A DNA stretch of 46,147 nucleotides from JAXJSP01 sp036310005 (GTDB taxonomy: Bacteria; Bacillota; Clostridia; Oscillospirales; Acutalibacteraceae): positions 1 to 46,147 of the forward strand of contig JAXJSP010000028.1 in assembly GCA_036310005.1 (NCBI GenBank), written 5' to 3'. Position 1 is the first letter of the stretch; each line of letters starts with the position of its first letter. Under the pieces are notes generated by a model, which made no database searches, had not been told where the DNA came from, and saw only the letters and a program-made list of their open reading frames with translations. Positions 26,221 through 34,883 of the stretch are shown piece after piece. A program made the position numbers and the translations under genes.

Positions 26221-27591
26221 ATGCAGTATTATTTGGCGATTGATATCGGTGCTTCAAGCGGAAGACATATTTTAGGTTCCGTACAAGACGGAAAACTTGT
26301 TTTAGAAGAAATTTACCGCTTTGAAAACGGATTTGAGAATGATAACTCAAGCCTTGTATGGAATACCGAAAAATTATTTAACGAGGTGCGTGAAGGTATT
26401 AAAAAATGCGGCGAGGCAGGAAAGATTCCTCAGACCGTGGCTATTGATACCTGGGGCGTCGATTATGTTCTTTTAGACAAGAATAAAAAAGAAATCTTGC
26501 CGGCGTTTTGTTACCGCGACAGCAGAACGGAAAGCGTGATTCCTTTAGCGGAAGAAAAACTTTCATTTAAAGATATGTATTTTAAAACCGGTATTCAAAA
26601 AGAAAAATTTAATACCGTCTATCAACTTTATGCCGATAAATTAAGCGGAAAACTTGATAACGCAGAGTATTTTCTTATGATGCCTGCATACCTTTCTTTT
26701 AAACTCACCGGTGTTATAAAAAACGAATATACAAATGCTACAACAGGCAGCCTTGTAAATGCACAGACACACAACTGGGATACTGATATTATTACTGCTT
26801 TAGATTTGCCGAAAAGACTGTTTGGCGAACTTGCTTTGCCTTCAAGTGAAATCGGCTCTTTTACAAAAGGAATTAAAGACTATGTCGGCTTTGACAGTAC
26901 CGTAGTTTTCGCTCCGAGCCATGACACCGCATCGGCTGTTGCGGCTTGCCCGATGGGAGAGAGCGATTTATACATCTCGTCAGGTACCTGGAGTCTGATA
27001 GGTACTGAAATAAACACCGCTGTTATAAGCGAGGATAGTTTCAAGGCAAACTTTACAAATGAGGGCGGCATCGAATACCGTTACAGGTTCCTTAAAAACT
27101 ATATGGGAATGTGGCTTTTGCAAAATATCCGCAAAAACATCAATAAATCTCTGACTTATGATGAAATGATGTATAAAGCACAAGCGTGCGAAAATTTTGA
27201 GTATTTAGATGTAAACAACGAAAATTTTGTGGCTCCCGAAAATATGATAGATGCAATCAAAAATTATTTCGGTAAACCCGATATGTCGCTCGATGAAGTT
27301 TTGGCAAGCGTTTATCATTCACTTGCAAGGACATATAAGTACGCAACCGAAGAAATTGAAAAATTAACAGGAAAAACTATTAATGCAATTCATATTGTCG
27401 GCGGCGGCTGTCAGGATAAATACTTAAACCGGCTCACCTGTGAGTACACTAAAAAGCCTGTCACCGCAGGTCCCGTAGAAGCAACTGCAGTAGGAAATCT
27501 GATTGCGCAACTGCTGTATAATAAGGTTTGCAAAGATTTAAACGAAGCAAGGCAGTTAGTTAAAAAATCGTTTGATATTTTGGAGGTGTAA
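26221..27591 (+). CDS. rhaB: Rhamnulokinase
   Basis: 456-aa FGGY-family kinase that phosphorylates L-rhamnulose. The N-terminal LAIDIGASSGRHILG is the RhaB-specific phosphate loop; VAIDTWGVDYVLLD and VGGGCQDKYLNRLTCEYTKK are also RhaB-like, as is SSGTWSLIGTE. The start at 26221 matches family N-termini and lies just after GAAAGGGCG; an upstream in-frame ATG at 26158 would place the -10 box within the gene. First gene of rhaBAD. Confidence 0.95.
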   Translation: MQYYLAIDIGASSGRHILGSVQDGKLVLEEIYRFENGFENDNSSLVWNTEKLFNEVREGIKKCGEAGKIPQTVAIDTWGVDYVLLDKNKKEILPAFCYRDSRTESVIPLAEEKLSFKDMYFKTGIQKEKFNTVYQLYADKLSGKLDNAEYFLMMPAYLSFKLTGVIKNEYTNATTGSLVNAQTHNWDTDIITALDLPKRLFGELALPSSEIGSFTKGIKDYVGFDSTVVFAPSHDTASAVAACPMGESDLYISSGTWSLIGTEINTAVISEDSFKANFTNEGGIEYRYRFLKNYMGMWLLQNIRKNINKSLTYDEMMYKAQACENFEYLDVNNENFVAPENMIDAIKNYFGKPDMSLDEVLASVYHSLARTYKYATEEIEKLTGKTINAIHIVGGGCQDKYLNRLTCEYTKKPVTAGPVEATAVGNLIAQLLYNKVCKDLNEARQLVKKSFDILEV

Positions 27592-27592
27592 A

Positions 27593-28843
27593 ATGAGTTA
27601 CACAAACGCAAAAGAAAAATATGAAAAAATCAGCGTGAATACAGACAAGGCTATTGAAATTTTAAAGAGTGTGCCTGTATCACTTCATTGTTGGCAGGGC
27701 GACGATGTTCGCGGCTTTGACCAAAAAGTAGATTCTCTCTCGGGCGGTATACAGACTACCGGAAATTATCCCGGACGCGCAAGAACACCGGAAGAATTAA
27801 TGGCAGATATAGACCTTGTATTAAAACTTTGCCCCGGCACTAAAAAATTAAATCTTCACGCTTGTTATGCAATTTTTGATGATGAAAACGGAGGTTGGGT
27901 TGACAGGGACAAACTCGAACCGAAGCACTTCAAAAAATGGGTTGATTTTTGTAAACAAAGAGGACTCGGCTGCGACTTTAACCCCACATTTTTCTCACAT
28001 CCCATGTGCGATCCGTTGACTCTTTCAAGCCCTGATGAAAAAACAAGAAAGTTCTGGATTGACCACGGTAAAGCGTGTATAAGAATTTCTCAGTATCTTG
28101 CGGAAGAATTGGGACAAGAATGTGTAATGAATATTTGGACAGGTGACGGTTTTAAAGATATTCCCGCCGACAGACTCGGACCGAGAATGAGATATAAAGA
28201 CTCTATTGACGAGATTTTATCGGAACCGTATGACTTTGATAAAGTTAAACCCTGCGTTGAGTCGAAAGTATTCGGTATCGGCGTAGAAGCCTATACTGTC
28301 GGAAGTTCGGAGTTTTCACTGTCTTATGCTGCTGCAAACAAAGATAAATGTATTCCTCTTATGGATAACGGACATTATCACCCGACGGAAGTTGTATCGG
28401 ATAAAATTCCTGCACTTTTAACTTTCTTCCCCGAAATCGCACTTCATGTAACCCGTCCTATCAGATGGGACAGCGACCATGTTGTACTGCTCGATGATGA
28501 AACTAAAGAAATTGCAAAAGAGATTGTCCGTTGCGGCGGTTTAAATGGCAGAGTAAAGATTGCGCTTGATTATTTTGATGCTTCAATTAACAGAATTTCT
28601 GCGTGGACAGTCGGTTTGAGAAATCTCGAGAAAGCGTTGCTTATGGCTTTATTGACACCTGATTATAAAGAGATTCAGGATGCAGATAACTGGACCGAAC
28701 TTATGGTTTTACAGGAAGAATTAAAAACTATGCCTTTTGGCGATGTTTGGGAAGAATACTGTAAAGTCTGCGGTGCTCCTTGCGACGGTGAATGGTTTAA
28801 AGAAGTTAAAACATACGAACAGGAAATTTTAAGTAAGAGGTAA
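27593..28843 (+). CDS. rhaA: L-rhamnose isomerase
   Basis: 416-aa metal-dependent isomerase of L-rhamnose and L-rhamnulose. CWQGDDVRGFD near the N-terminus, NLHACYAI, GCDFNPTFFSHP, MDNGHYHPTE and DSDHVV hold the metal and substrate ligands of the family. The ATG at 27593 is preceded by TGGAGGTG overlapping the end of rhaB, one base after its stop codon. Confidence 0.96.
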   Translation: MSYTNAKEKYEKISVNTDKAIEILKSVPVSLHCWQGDDVRGFDQKVDSLSGGIQTTGNYPGRARTPEELMADIDLVLKLCPGTKKLNLHACYAIFDDENGGWVDRDKLEPKHFKKWVDFCKQRGLGCDFNPTFFSHPMCDPLTLSSPDEKTRKFWIDHGKACIRISQYLAEELGQECVMNIWTGDGFKDIPADRLGPRMRYKDSIDEILSEPYDFDKVKPCVESKVFGIGVEAYTVGSSEFSLSYAAANKDKCIPLMDNGHYHPTEVVSDKIPALLTFFPEIALHVTRPIRWDSDHVVLLDDETKEIAKEIVRCGGLNGRVKIALDYFDASINRISAWTVGLRNLEKALLMALLTPDYKEIQDADNWTELMVLQEELKTMPFGDVWEEYCKVCGAPCDGEWFKEVKTYEQEILSKR

Positions 28844-28849
28844 TTTGAA

Positions 28850-29665
28850 ATGAAAAATATATTAAACGCTCCTTTTGTCGAAGAAATGAAAAAAACAACC
28901 GCTAATATGTATCGACTCGGTTGGGATGAGAGAAATGGCGGTAACATCAGTTATATGCTCGATGAAAATGAAGTTAAGCAATACCTTGACTTAAACAATG
29001 TTATCCGCACCATACCGATTGATTTCGATGCCGCAGAACTTGAAGGCAAGATTTTTATTGTAACAGGTACCGGAAAATATTTTAAAAATATTGAATTTGA
29101 TCCCGCAAAAAATTTGGGAATTATCCGTATAGCAAAAGACGGAAAAACAGCAGAACTTTTGTGGGGATATGAAGACGGCGGAAAATTTACAAGTGAATTG
29201 CCTGCCCATTTAATGAGCCATATTACCCGCCTGAAAAAAGATCCTGATCATCGTGTTGTTATACATACTCACCCGACTAATACACTCGCGATGACACATG
29301 TTCACGAACTTGATGATAAAAAGTTCACACACACTATCTGGGAAATGTGTACCGAATGTATCGTTGTTTTCCCCGACGGAATAGGAGTTCTTCCCTGGAT
29401 GGTTTGCGGAAATAATGAAATCGGTATCGCAACCGCAAAGAAAATGGAAAAATACCGACTTGTTGTTTGGGGACTACACGGAATTTACGGTGCCGGAAAA
29501 GATATGGACGAAACTTTCGGACTTATTGAAACCGTTGAAAAAGCAGCCCAACTTTATATGTTGATTATTGGCCATGAGCATATCAATACAATTCGCGATG
29601 AAGAATTAGAGGCTGTAGCCGAAGCGTTTAAAATTGATTACCGCAAAGATTTTCTTGATATTTAA
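28850..29665 (+). CDS. rhaD: Rhamnulose-1-phosphate aldolase
   Basis: 271-aa class II aldolase splitting rhamnulose-1-phosphate into dihydroxyacetone phosphate and L-lactaldehyde. Zinc ligands are in VVIHTHPTNTLAM (His139, His141), with another histidine in WGLHGIYGAGKD; WDERNGGNISYML is the phosphate-binding start. It is 6 bp after rhaA. No terminator follows: within 4 bp the sequence turns into a restriction-endonuclease remnant, so this is the chromosome-island boundary. Confidence 0.95.
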   Translation: MKNILNAPFVEEMKKTTANMYRLGWDERNGGNISYMLDENEVKQYLDLNNVIRTIPIDFDAAELEGKIFIVTGTGKYFKNIEFDPAKNLGIIRIAKDGKTAELLWGYEDGGKFTSELPAHLMSHITRLKKDPDHRVVIHTHPTNTLAMTHVHELDDKKFTHTIWEMCTECIVVFPDGIGVLPWMVCGNNEIGIATAKKMEKYRLVVWGLHGIYGAGKDMDETFGLIETVEKAAQLYMLIIGHEHINTIRDEELEAVAEAFKIDYRKDFLDI

Positions 29666-29668
29666 TCA

Positions 29669-30073
29669 TTGTGTGTAAAAAAGTCTATCTTATTTAATAT
29701 ACCTGACCTGGTTTCTATTTTCAATGCAAATGGAGAGTATCAGTTCATTATCTTCGATGCGAAATATTATAACATTCAATTGGAACGCAATAAAAACCTT
29801 CGTGGTCAGCCGGGTATCGAATCCATAACAAAACAGTATTTATATCAGCAAGCCTATCGCCCATTTATAGAGGCACACGGCTTTGGGAATGTACACAATT
29901 GTTTCATGATGCCAACAGAACAGAAAGAAGTAATAGTTAAGGGACATGTATCTCTTTCTATGCTTGAATGTATGGGGCTTGAAAAGATAAAGGTTAGATT
30001 ACTTCCGGCAAAAACGATGTTTGAGCATTATTTAGAAAACACCTTAATGGGAATAGATTTGTTGATGCTTTGA
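29669..30073 (+). pseudogene. LlaJI-type restriction endonuclease, C-terminal remnant
   Basis: About 130 codons matching the C-terminal nuclease domain of LlaJI-family enzymes: IPDLVSIF...FIIFDAKYY is a PD-(D/E)xK core (Asp and DAK), followed by LRGQPGIESITKQYLYQQAY and a VRLLPAKTMFEHYLENT tail, both family-typical. The upstream recognition half, the start codon and the partner McrB/methylase genes are absent. The frame begins abruptly 4 bp after rhaD, so the gene was cut when the island formed; it is not expected to be active. Confidence 0.7.
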
Positions 30074-30082
30074 TAGAATGGG

Positions 30083-30967
30083 GTGAAAAGGATGGATATT
30101 CGTTTTAGAGGTCACAGAGGCGGAGGCATAATTCACCAAATAAGTCTTAAATGTCCACAGATAAGGGTCGACTTTTACTCTCGACCTTATGCTGCGCTAA
30201 CCGAAGAGATGTTAATTCAGCAATATACGAATATGCCATCGTTTCGTGCCAAAATTGAATCAGGGCGATTTATTTATATTCATCGTCGTTTGATGATGAT
30301 GAATTTGAAGACATATCGTTTTAGAGAAAAAACTGCTCGTGTTCGAGAAGAGAAAGCAGTCATTAAAACGCAAAGTTATGGTGGTGGCGGCTATGGTTCA
30401 TTAGAGATACATGGTGCCGCCGGAACAGGCAAAAGCAGTGTAATACATAACCTAATGCCGTCTGGTGACCACATCGAAGTGGTGTGTAGCCGTGGGGCGG
30501 GGTCAAGTACTCAGCCAGTTGTTTTCAGTGATAGTAACGGAAATGTTAGGCGCGGTCTTATGAGTTTGACCCCAACCGATGTCACTAAAATTATTGACGG
30601 AGGATTCAACCCTCCGGGAAATGATTTTCCATCTGCTTTGGTGGGCATTATGAACGCTACATCAATTACCGTGGAAAAACTTGCAGAATTGACTGGTATT
30701 TCTCCTAAAACTATCCAACGCATGAGAACAGATGATACATACACTCCTTCGCTCCAATATGTGTGTGCTATTTGCATTGCACTTCATCTTTTTCCGCAAG
30801 TAAGTTGCAAACTAATTAGCCTTGCCGGATTATCATTTGAAAACAACCATGATGACAATTTGTATAGTTTGTTGATTTATACGCAGTCCTACGAAACTGT
30901 ATATAACTGCAACGAATTTCTTGTAAGGCACAACGCAACACCGCTAACAACACTAAATAAGGAATAA
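30083..30967 (+). CDS. Unknown protein with P-loop-like motif and C-terminal HTH
   Basis: 294 aa from a GTG at 30083 (an ATG at 30092 is possible). I do not recognise the N-terminal half. Around residue 113 it contains HGAAGTGKSSVIHNL, which fits the Walker A pattern, but no clear Walker B follows. Residues about 193-245 form a helix-turn-helix, TVEKLAELTGISPKTIQRM, with a tail resembling the XRE-like C-terminus of large ImmA/IrrE-type proteins. It may be the surviving part of such a protein; it lies right after the LlaJI remnant. Confidence 0.5.
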   Translation: MKRMDIRFRGHRGGGIIHQISLKCPQIRVDFYSRPYAALTEEMLIQQYTNMPSFRAKIESGRFIYIHRRLMMMNLKTYRFREKTARVREEKAVIKTQSYGGGGYGSLEIHGAAGTGKSSVIHNLMPSGDHIEVVCSRGAGSSTQPVVFSDSNGNVRRGLMSLTPTDVTKIIDGGFNPPGNDFPSALVGIMNATSITVEKLAELTGISPKTIQRMRTDDTYTPSLQYVCAICIALHLFPQVSCKLISLAGLSFENNHDDNLYSLLIYTQSYETVYNCNEFLVRHNATPLTTLNKE

Positions 30968-31036
30968 ATTTAGTAGTGGATTTTATGATGACTCCCTTGT
31001 TGCAATAACCAACAAATAAATAGGAGGTGGCCATAT

Positions 31037-31114
31037 ATGGATATGAAGAAAATTAATGAATTTGCATCTAAATATCTCAAATTGTATATGTCAAAAGAAA
31101 CTGCCGGTCACCAA
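31037..31114 (+). pseudogene. 5' part of a J-domain protein gene split by a mobile element
   Basis: AGGAGGTGG then ATG opens MDMKKINEFASKYLKLYMSK and continues ETAGHQ up to the crossover at 31113-31114. Beyond it the frame runs into the element and stops at 31159 (40 aa in all). The matching 3' part begins at 40911; joined at the AA dinucleotide they read GHQ-VEEGFAEECW in frame, restoring a gene of 388 codons. The short peptide itself is probably meaningless. Confidence 0.8.
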
Positions 31115-31137
31115 AGCGCGATGTCCTTAACGGAGAA
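31090..31137. repeat. attL of the serine-recombinase element
   Basis: Host side ends GGTCACC, then AA (31113-31114), then element side AGCGC and the arm GATGTCCTTAACGGAGAA (31120-31137). The arm is the complement of the attR-side arm with one mismatch. Confidence 0.75.
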
Positions 31138-31164
31138 ATATGAAAACCGAATAGGATAACAGAG

Positions 31165-31202
31165 AAAGGCAGCATAGTCTATGATGGCTATGCTGTCTTT
31201 TG
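31165..31202 (+). terminator. Terminator at the left end of the element
   Basis: GGCAGCATAG (31168-31177) pairs with CTATGCTGTC (31188-31197), followed by TTTTG. Confidence 0.7.
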
Positions 31203-31226
31203 TATTATTTCATTACAAAATATCAA

Positions 31227-31254
31227 AGCGTCGCAGAAATGCGGTGCTTTTTTT
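31227..31254 (+). terminator. Second, tandem terminator at the left end
   Basis: AGCGTCGCA and TGCGGTGCT form a 9-bp stem (two G-T pairs) with a GAAA tetraloop, followed by seven T. Together with the preceding terminator it insulates the element from transcription entering from the host gene. Confidence 0.8.
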
Positions 31255-31334
31255 GAATTTTATGTCGAAAATCGCTGGACTTGTGGAAAGTGTTGTGGTA
31301 TGTGTTTGTGTTGCAAAAAGGAGGTGCAACGCAC

Positions 31335-31619
31335 ATGACAACACTTGAAGATCTGTATTACGGTAACATCAGTCCGCACGAAAGGTACATAAAGCGCGGT
31401 TCGAGAGTCGATCAACTCGTAAAGCTAATATGCAAAAACGAAGAAAGCCTAACGACAACGCTCAACGAGCAGCAGAAAGAAATCTTCGAAAAGTTTAAGG
31501 ACTGCCAAAGCGAACTTGCAGGACTAACCGAACGAGATGCATTCAGGGACGGATTCATCCTTGCGGTGCGAATAATGGTTGAAGCGATGGAAGGGTTAGA
31601 AACGGTGGATGATATATGA
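31335..31619 (+). CDS. DUF6809-like small protein
   Basis: 94 aa from the ATG at 31335, preceded by AGGAGGTG; a longer frame from 31281 lacks a ribosome site. MTTLEDLYYGNISPHERYI at the start, then helical LNEQQKEIFEKFKDCQSELA and FRDGFILAVRIMVEAMEG. The layout resembles a small all-helical family common in clostridial mobile elements (DUF6809, from memory). Function unknown. Its stop overlaps the start of the lipoprotein gene by 4 bp. Confidence 0.65.
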   Translation: MTTLEDLYYGNISPHERYIKRGSRVDQLVKLICKNEESLTTTLNEQQKEIFEKFKDCQSELAGLTERDAFRDGFILAVRIMVEAMEGLETVDDI

Positions 31620-32317
31620 AAAAACTAATAATTTATCTTCTCTGCTGTGTGGTGCTCGTGAGTATGGTGGGATGCGGTGGCAACACCGCACCGCCTCCTA
31701 CAGAGAGTCCGACGACAACGGTATCGGAAACGGTAATAACAGAACCCCCACTCGAAACAATACCGCCCGTGACAGCGGTAGAGCCGACAGAGAAAGATCC
31801 CATCACAACCGAGCGCGAGGAACAGGTAACCGAGCCAACCGTGGTCGCTACAGAGCCGACAACGATACAACCGACAGAAGAAACAACGACGACTGCAACA
31901 AGCACCATTGAAGAAACGTCTACTCCCCCGATCGTTGAAACAGTGCCAAGCACAGCACCGCAGCTTACGGAAAAAGAAACGACGGAAGCTGAGCCGCCCA
32001 AGGATGAACCAAAAGCCGAAACGGAATCTCCGAAGGTAACCGAGCCGGAACCTACGGAAAAGCCTGCTCCCTTCGATATTGATAACTGGATCGCCTATGC
32101 AAGGAGCTACGCCGAAAACAAAGGACTCGTACTAAGCGACACGGCGGTGGATTGTTGGGATAACCCTATCCGCGCAGGCACACACTGCATTTACCTTGAA
32201 AGAGATATCCAAAGCCGACTTGACCGCTATGCAAAGGATGAGGACATCACCGACGTGTGGATCTGGGCAGAAGCTACGGGCAACGACTGTTTCGACATTT
32301 ATATCGGCTACGCTTAA
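31616..32317 (+). CDS. Thr/Pro/Glu-rich lipoprotein
   Basis: 233 aa with a signal peptide MKKLIIYLLCCVVLVSMVGC; the final cysteine (about residue 20) is the lipidation site. Residues 21-150 are low complexity, mainly Thr, Pro and Glu, as in an extended surface stalk. The C-terminal 80 residues (FDIDNWIAYARSYAENKG onward, with two cysteines) form a small globular domain ending FDIYIGYA. Function unknown; translationally coupled to the preceding gene. It may contribute to surface exclusion or contact, which is only a guess. Confidence 0.8.
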   Translation: MKKLIIYLLCCVVLVSMVGCGGNTAPPPTESPTTTVSETVITEPPLETIPPVTAVEPTEKDPITTEREEQVTEPTVVATEPTTIQPTEETTTTATSTIEETSTPPIVETVPSTAPQLTEKETTEAEPPKDEPKAETESPKVTEPEPTEKPAPFDIDNWIAYARSYAENKGLVLSDTAVDCWDNPIRAGTHCIYLERDIQSRLDRYAKDEDITDVWIWAEATGNDCFDIYIGYA

Positions 32318-32493
32318 AAACGAATGATCTCAAGTATAAAACACTCACTGGACACTGTGACCCAACAGACAAAGCGAAAATCAAATAGGATAATTGAAAT
32401 ACACCATAGATTCAAAATGTGTCTATGGCGGATTTCATTTGTGACAAATCAAGCAAAAATCAGATGCAACCCTACAAAATCCGACAAAACCCA

Positions 32494-32522
32494 TTGAAAA
32501 TAAGCGCGATATATGCTATAAT
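32494..32522 (+). promoter_or_regulatory. Promoter of the HTH-TIR cargo operon
   Basis: TTGAAA and TATAAT with an exact 17-bp spacer, 36 bp before the HTH gene. The upstream stretch 32318-32493 holds only a small CCATAGA/TCTATGG hairpin around 32404-32427. Confidence 0.75.
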
Positions 32523-32558
32523 TTATCATGTAGAGTTGTATTCATAGGAGATATGGAA

Positions 32559-32759
32559 ATGATTACAAAAATAGATATGCCGGATCGGTGGTATTCCACA
32601 AAAGAAATATGTGCTTATCTTGGCATAAGTCGAGATACGATGTTAGTTTGGATAACAAAAAAGAATATGCCCGCTCATAAGGTTGGACGTAATTGGATGT
32701 TCAAGACGAGTGAGATTGACGAGTGGGTAAAAAGCGGACAAGCCAAAGACGGAAACTAA
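32559..32759 (+). CDS. Excisionase/MerR-type HTH protein
   Basis: 66 aa from the ATG at 32559, which has AGGAG eight bases upstream; the ATG two codons earlier is too close. RWYSTKEICAYLGISRDTML, then VWITKKNMPAHKVGRNWMF and EIDEWVK, is the standard DNA-binding excisionase-type winged helix. It is 19 bp upstream of the TIR gene, so it most likely regulates the cargo operon rather than being the element's excision factor, though the latter is possible. Confidence 0.85.
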   Translation: MITKIDMPDRWYSTKEICAYLGISRDTMLVWITKKNMPAHKVGRNWMFKTSEIDEWVKSGQAKDGN

Positions 32760-32778
32760 AAATCCAGGAGGTAGTTTT

Positions 32779-33600
32779 TTGGATAACAAATTAGTAGAAA
32801 TAAACGGCATCTTGTACTGGGTTGATAAAATGATAGAGTATATTCAAACCAATTCCATAATTCGTCACGGAAACAATGAATATACGTCATATAAACAGAG
32901 CCTACTTGATTTTTGTAGAAAGTACAATGTAGAAGAACAATATCCTGCACTATATAAGTTGTTGGATTTCTATTATTATAGATCTTCTGGATATTCTGTA
33001 AATATGACTGAAGCACTAAATATACGAAAAGCAATTGTTGAGTTAAAGAATGCCATATGCCCTAATAGCTATGAAAAAATTTTTATCAGCCACAGAGAAA
33101 AGGATAAAAAAGAGGTAGAAGCGTTTGTAGAATTGTTGCACGCTGTCGGAATTCCTCGCCCAACTGCCTCACAAAAAGAAGGCGTAATTTTTTGTACGTC
33201 ACATCCAGAAGGATATATACCGAACGGAAAACGAAATTTGGACGAGATTAGAGATCAAATAAATACCGATAGACATACTTTCTATATTCTTTGGTATACG
33301 GATAATTATTTTGAAAGTCAAGCGTGCCTAAATGAGGCAGGTGCGATTTGGGCGATGAAAAAGAAATATCAAGAAATTCTCTCGCCCTCATTCGATAGTA
33401 ACAACATAAGAGGTTTGCTCGATAAACAGCCGACGTGGTTCAGAAGCAATGATAAATACCGTCTTAATACCTTTAAGGAACAACTTGAGTCTATGTTTTC
33501 TTTGGATCCAATCACGGAAAATTCTTGGGAAAAAGCGAGAGATATATTTCTGCAACAACTCAATAATGAATACTCGGAAAATGCCGTTGTGAGTGTATAA
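32779..33600 (+). CDS. TIR-domain protein, candidate NADase effector
   Basis: 273 aa from a TTG at 32779, supported by AGGAGGT six bases upstream. Residues 1-95 are a mostly helical N-terminal region that I do not recognise. Residues about 99-245 are a TIR domain: strand A KIFISHREKDKKEVEAFVEL, the BB-loop region FCTSHPEGYIPNG, then YFESQACLNEAGAIWAM, where Glu186 sits at the position of the catalytic glutamate of NAD-degrading TIRs. Bacterial TIR proteins commonly act in anti-phage abortive infection. It is the second gene of a five-gene operon; the partners are candidates for sensor or regulator. Confidence 0.85.
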   Translation: MDNKLVEINGILYWVDKMIEYIQTNSIIRHGNNEYTSYKQSLLDFCRKYNVEEQYPALYKLLDFYYYRSSGYSVNMTEALNIRKAIVELKNAICPNSYEKIFISHREKDKKEVEAFVELLHAVGIPRPTASQKEGVIFCTSHPEGYIPNGKRNLDEIRDQINTDRHTFYILWYTDNYFESQACLNEAGAIWAMKKKYQEILSPSFDSNNIRGLLDKQPTWFRSNDKYRLNTFKEQLESMFSLDPITENSWEKARDIFLQQLNNEYSENAVVSV

Positions 33601-33644
33601 TCGACTTGAAACGAAGTAATGTTAAAGAAAAGGCAGAAAAATAA

Positions 33645-34829
33645 ATGGGACTATTTGATTTTTATAAGAAATTCAAGCAAGTAAATAATAGTGAGCCTAC
33701 ATTTGAGGAAATATTGATGCCGGTACGTACTGATCCTCAACCGCCTTTTTTGCCTACCGAGAAAGAGCCTATTATAGCAACCGGATATGAAGCTCATTTT
33801 AAGAACGGTGTCTTGTTCAATGTTAAACCGAGAAACACAAAAATATCACTGGAAGAAGATCGTCAGACCGCATACAATGCACAGTATATTGTCCTCAACA
33901 ACGTAAAATACGACTTGGAAGATGCGGATGATATCTCGAGTATCGTCATTCCTCGATATGATGATATACAAGGCAGCATGCCTCATACAACCTTTGATTT
34001 AGCCTATATTCTTAAAATGCGTGTTGGCAAGGAAGAACGCCCACATTTAGCCGTTCCTCTTGCATATAAAACCGCAAATATGATGATTGCTTCACCGATT
34101 GGATGGCAGAAAAAGGATTACTATAGATTAGTTATTCAGCTATGGTCTATCGGAGAAATTGCTTACGGTGATTATTTGTTGCAAGAACTAAAAGCGAGAT
34201 TACCTGTTGTTTTTGCTAATGATCAATATCGTGAAGGAAACAAAGAAGTTTTTAGGAAAGAACTTAATATGGCTGACTATTTCAATACCGATTATTTAGA
34301 GATACCACACGAAATAGCAGTCTGCGAGGAATGTGCTCCGTACCAAAATAGAGTATATTGTATTAGCGGTAAGGACAAGCGTTTTCCAAAGCTTCCCGAC
34401 TTTATTAAAGAGAACAAGGGACTGCATTGTAATGTTCGATATTATTCATTTGTGTATTATGAGGGCAGAAAAATCACCAAGTACAAGTTTAATAAAAATG
34501 GTGAAGTGAGAGAAATTGAACTCGATGCTATTGCTCACAGCAACAGACCCTTCATTGATGATCGAAGTCCCATTGAAAAACAAAAGCACCTCGATTGGAA
34601 AGAGCATAATGACAAGAGGTTAGAGCGAGAGGAACGTTATTACGACAGAAGTAACTGGATAGAAAAGTATAATAATAGATTTGAATACTACCAAATTGTT
34701 AATAAGTTGGGCAAAAAATCACCAAAGAGCTTTGACGGATATATGAAAATGAAACGAAACAACACAACAAACTATCAAAAATTAGTTGTGTTAGCGGAAG
34801 AACAAGGGATAGTTATTCGCAATCCATAA
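33645..34829 (+). CDS. Unknown protein with CxxC...HC motif (MuF-like)
   Basis: 394 aa, not recognised as a whole. The N-terminus is soluble and Pro-rich; residues 225-265 read CEECAPYQNRVYCISG, then FPKLPDF and GLHCNVRY. This CxxC, Pro-rich, H-C arrangement resembles the C-terminal module of phage minor head (Mu F-like) proteins, where it is DxxCxxC...PPxHxNCRC. The C-terminal 120 residues are highly charged and probably helical. It follows the TIR gene by 44 bp in the same operon. Whether it is a phage-derived sensor decoy or an unrelated zinc-binding protein is open. Confidence 0.7.
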   Translation: MGLFDFYKKFKQVNNSEPTFEEILMPVRTDPQPPFLPTEKEPIIATGYEAHFKNGVLFNVKPRNTKISLEEDRQTAYNAQYIVLNNVKYDLEDADDISSIVIPRYDDIQGSMPHTTFDLAYILKMRVGKEERPHLAVPLAYKTANMMIASPIGWQKKDYYRLVIQLWSIGEIAYGDYLLQELKARLPVVFANDQYREGNKEVFRKELNMADYFNTDYLEIPHEIAVCEECAPYQNRVYCISGKDKRFPKLPDFIKENKGLHCNVRYYSFVYYEGRKITKYKFNKNGEVREIELDAIAHSNRPFIDDRSPIEKQKHLDWKEHNDKRLEREERYYDRSNWIEKYNNRFEYYQIVNKLGKKSPKSFDGYMKMKRNNTTNYQKLVVLAEEQGIVIRNP

Positions 34830-34883
34830 ACCCAAATATTGTTTGGTGATACAAGGATGTTTTACTATAAGGGAGACTAATAT

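Noticed and set aside
31609..32001. Open frames overlapping the lipoprotein gene on both strands
   Set aside because: They arise from the low-complexity ACN/CCN/GAN codon repeats of the lipoprotein and have no ribosome sites.
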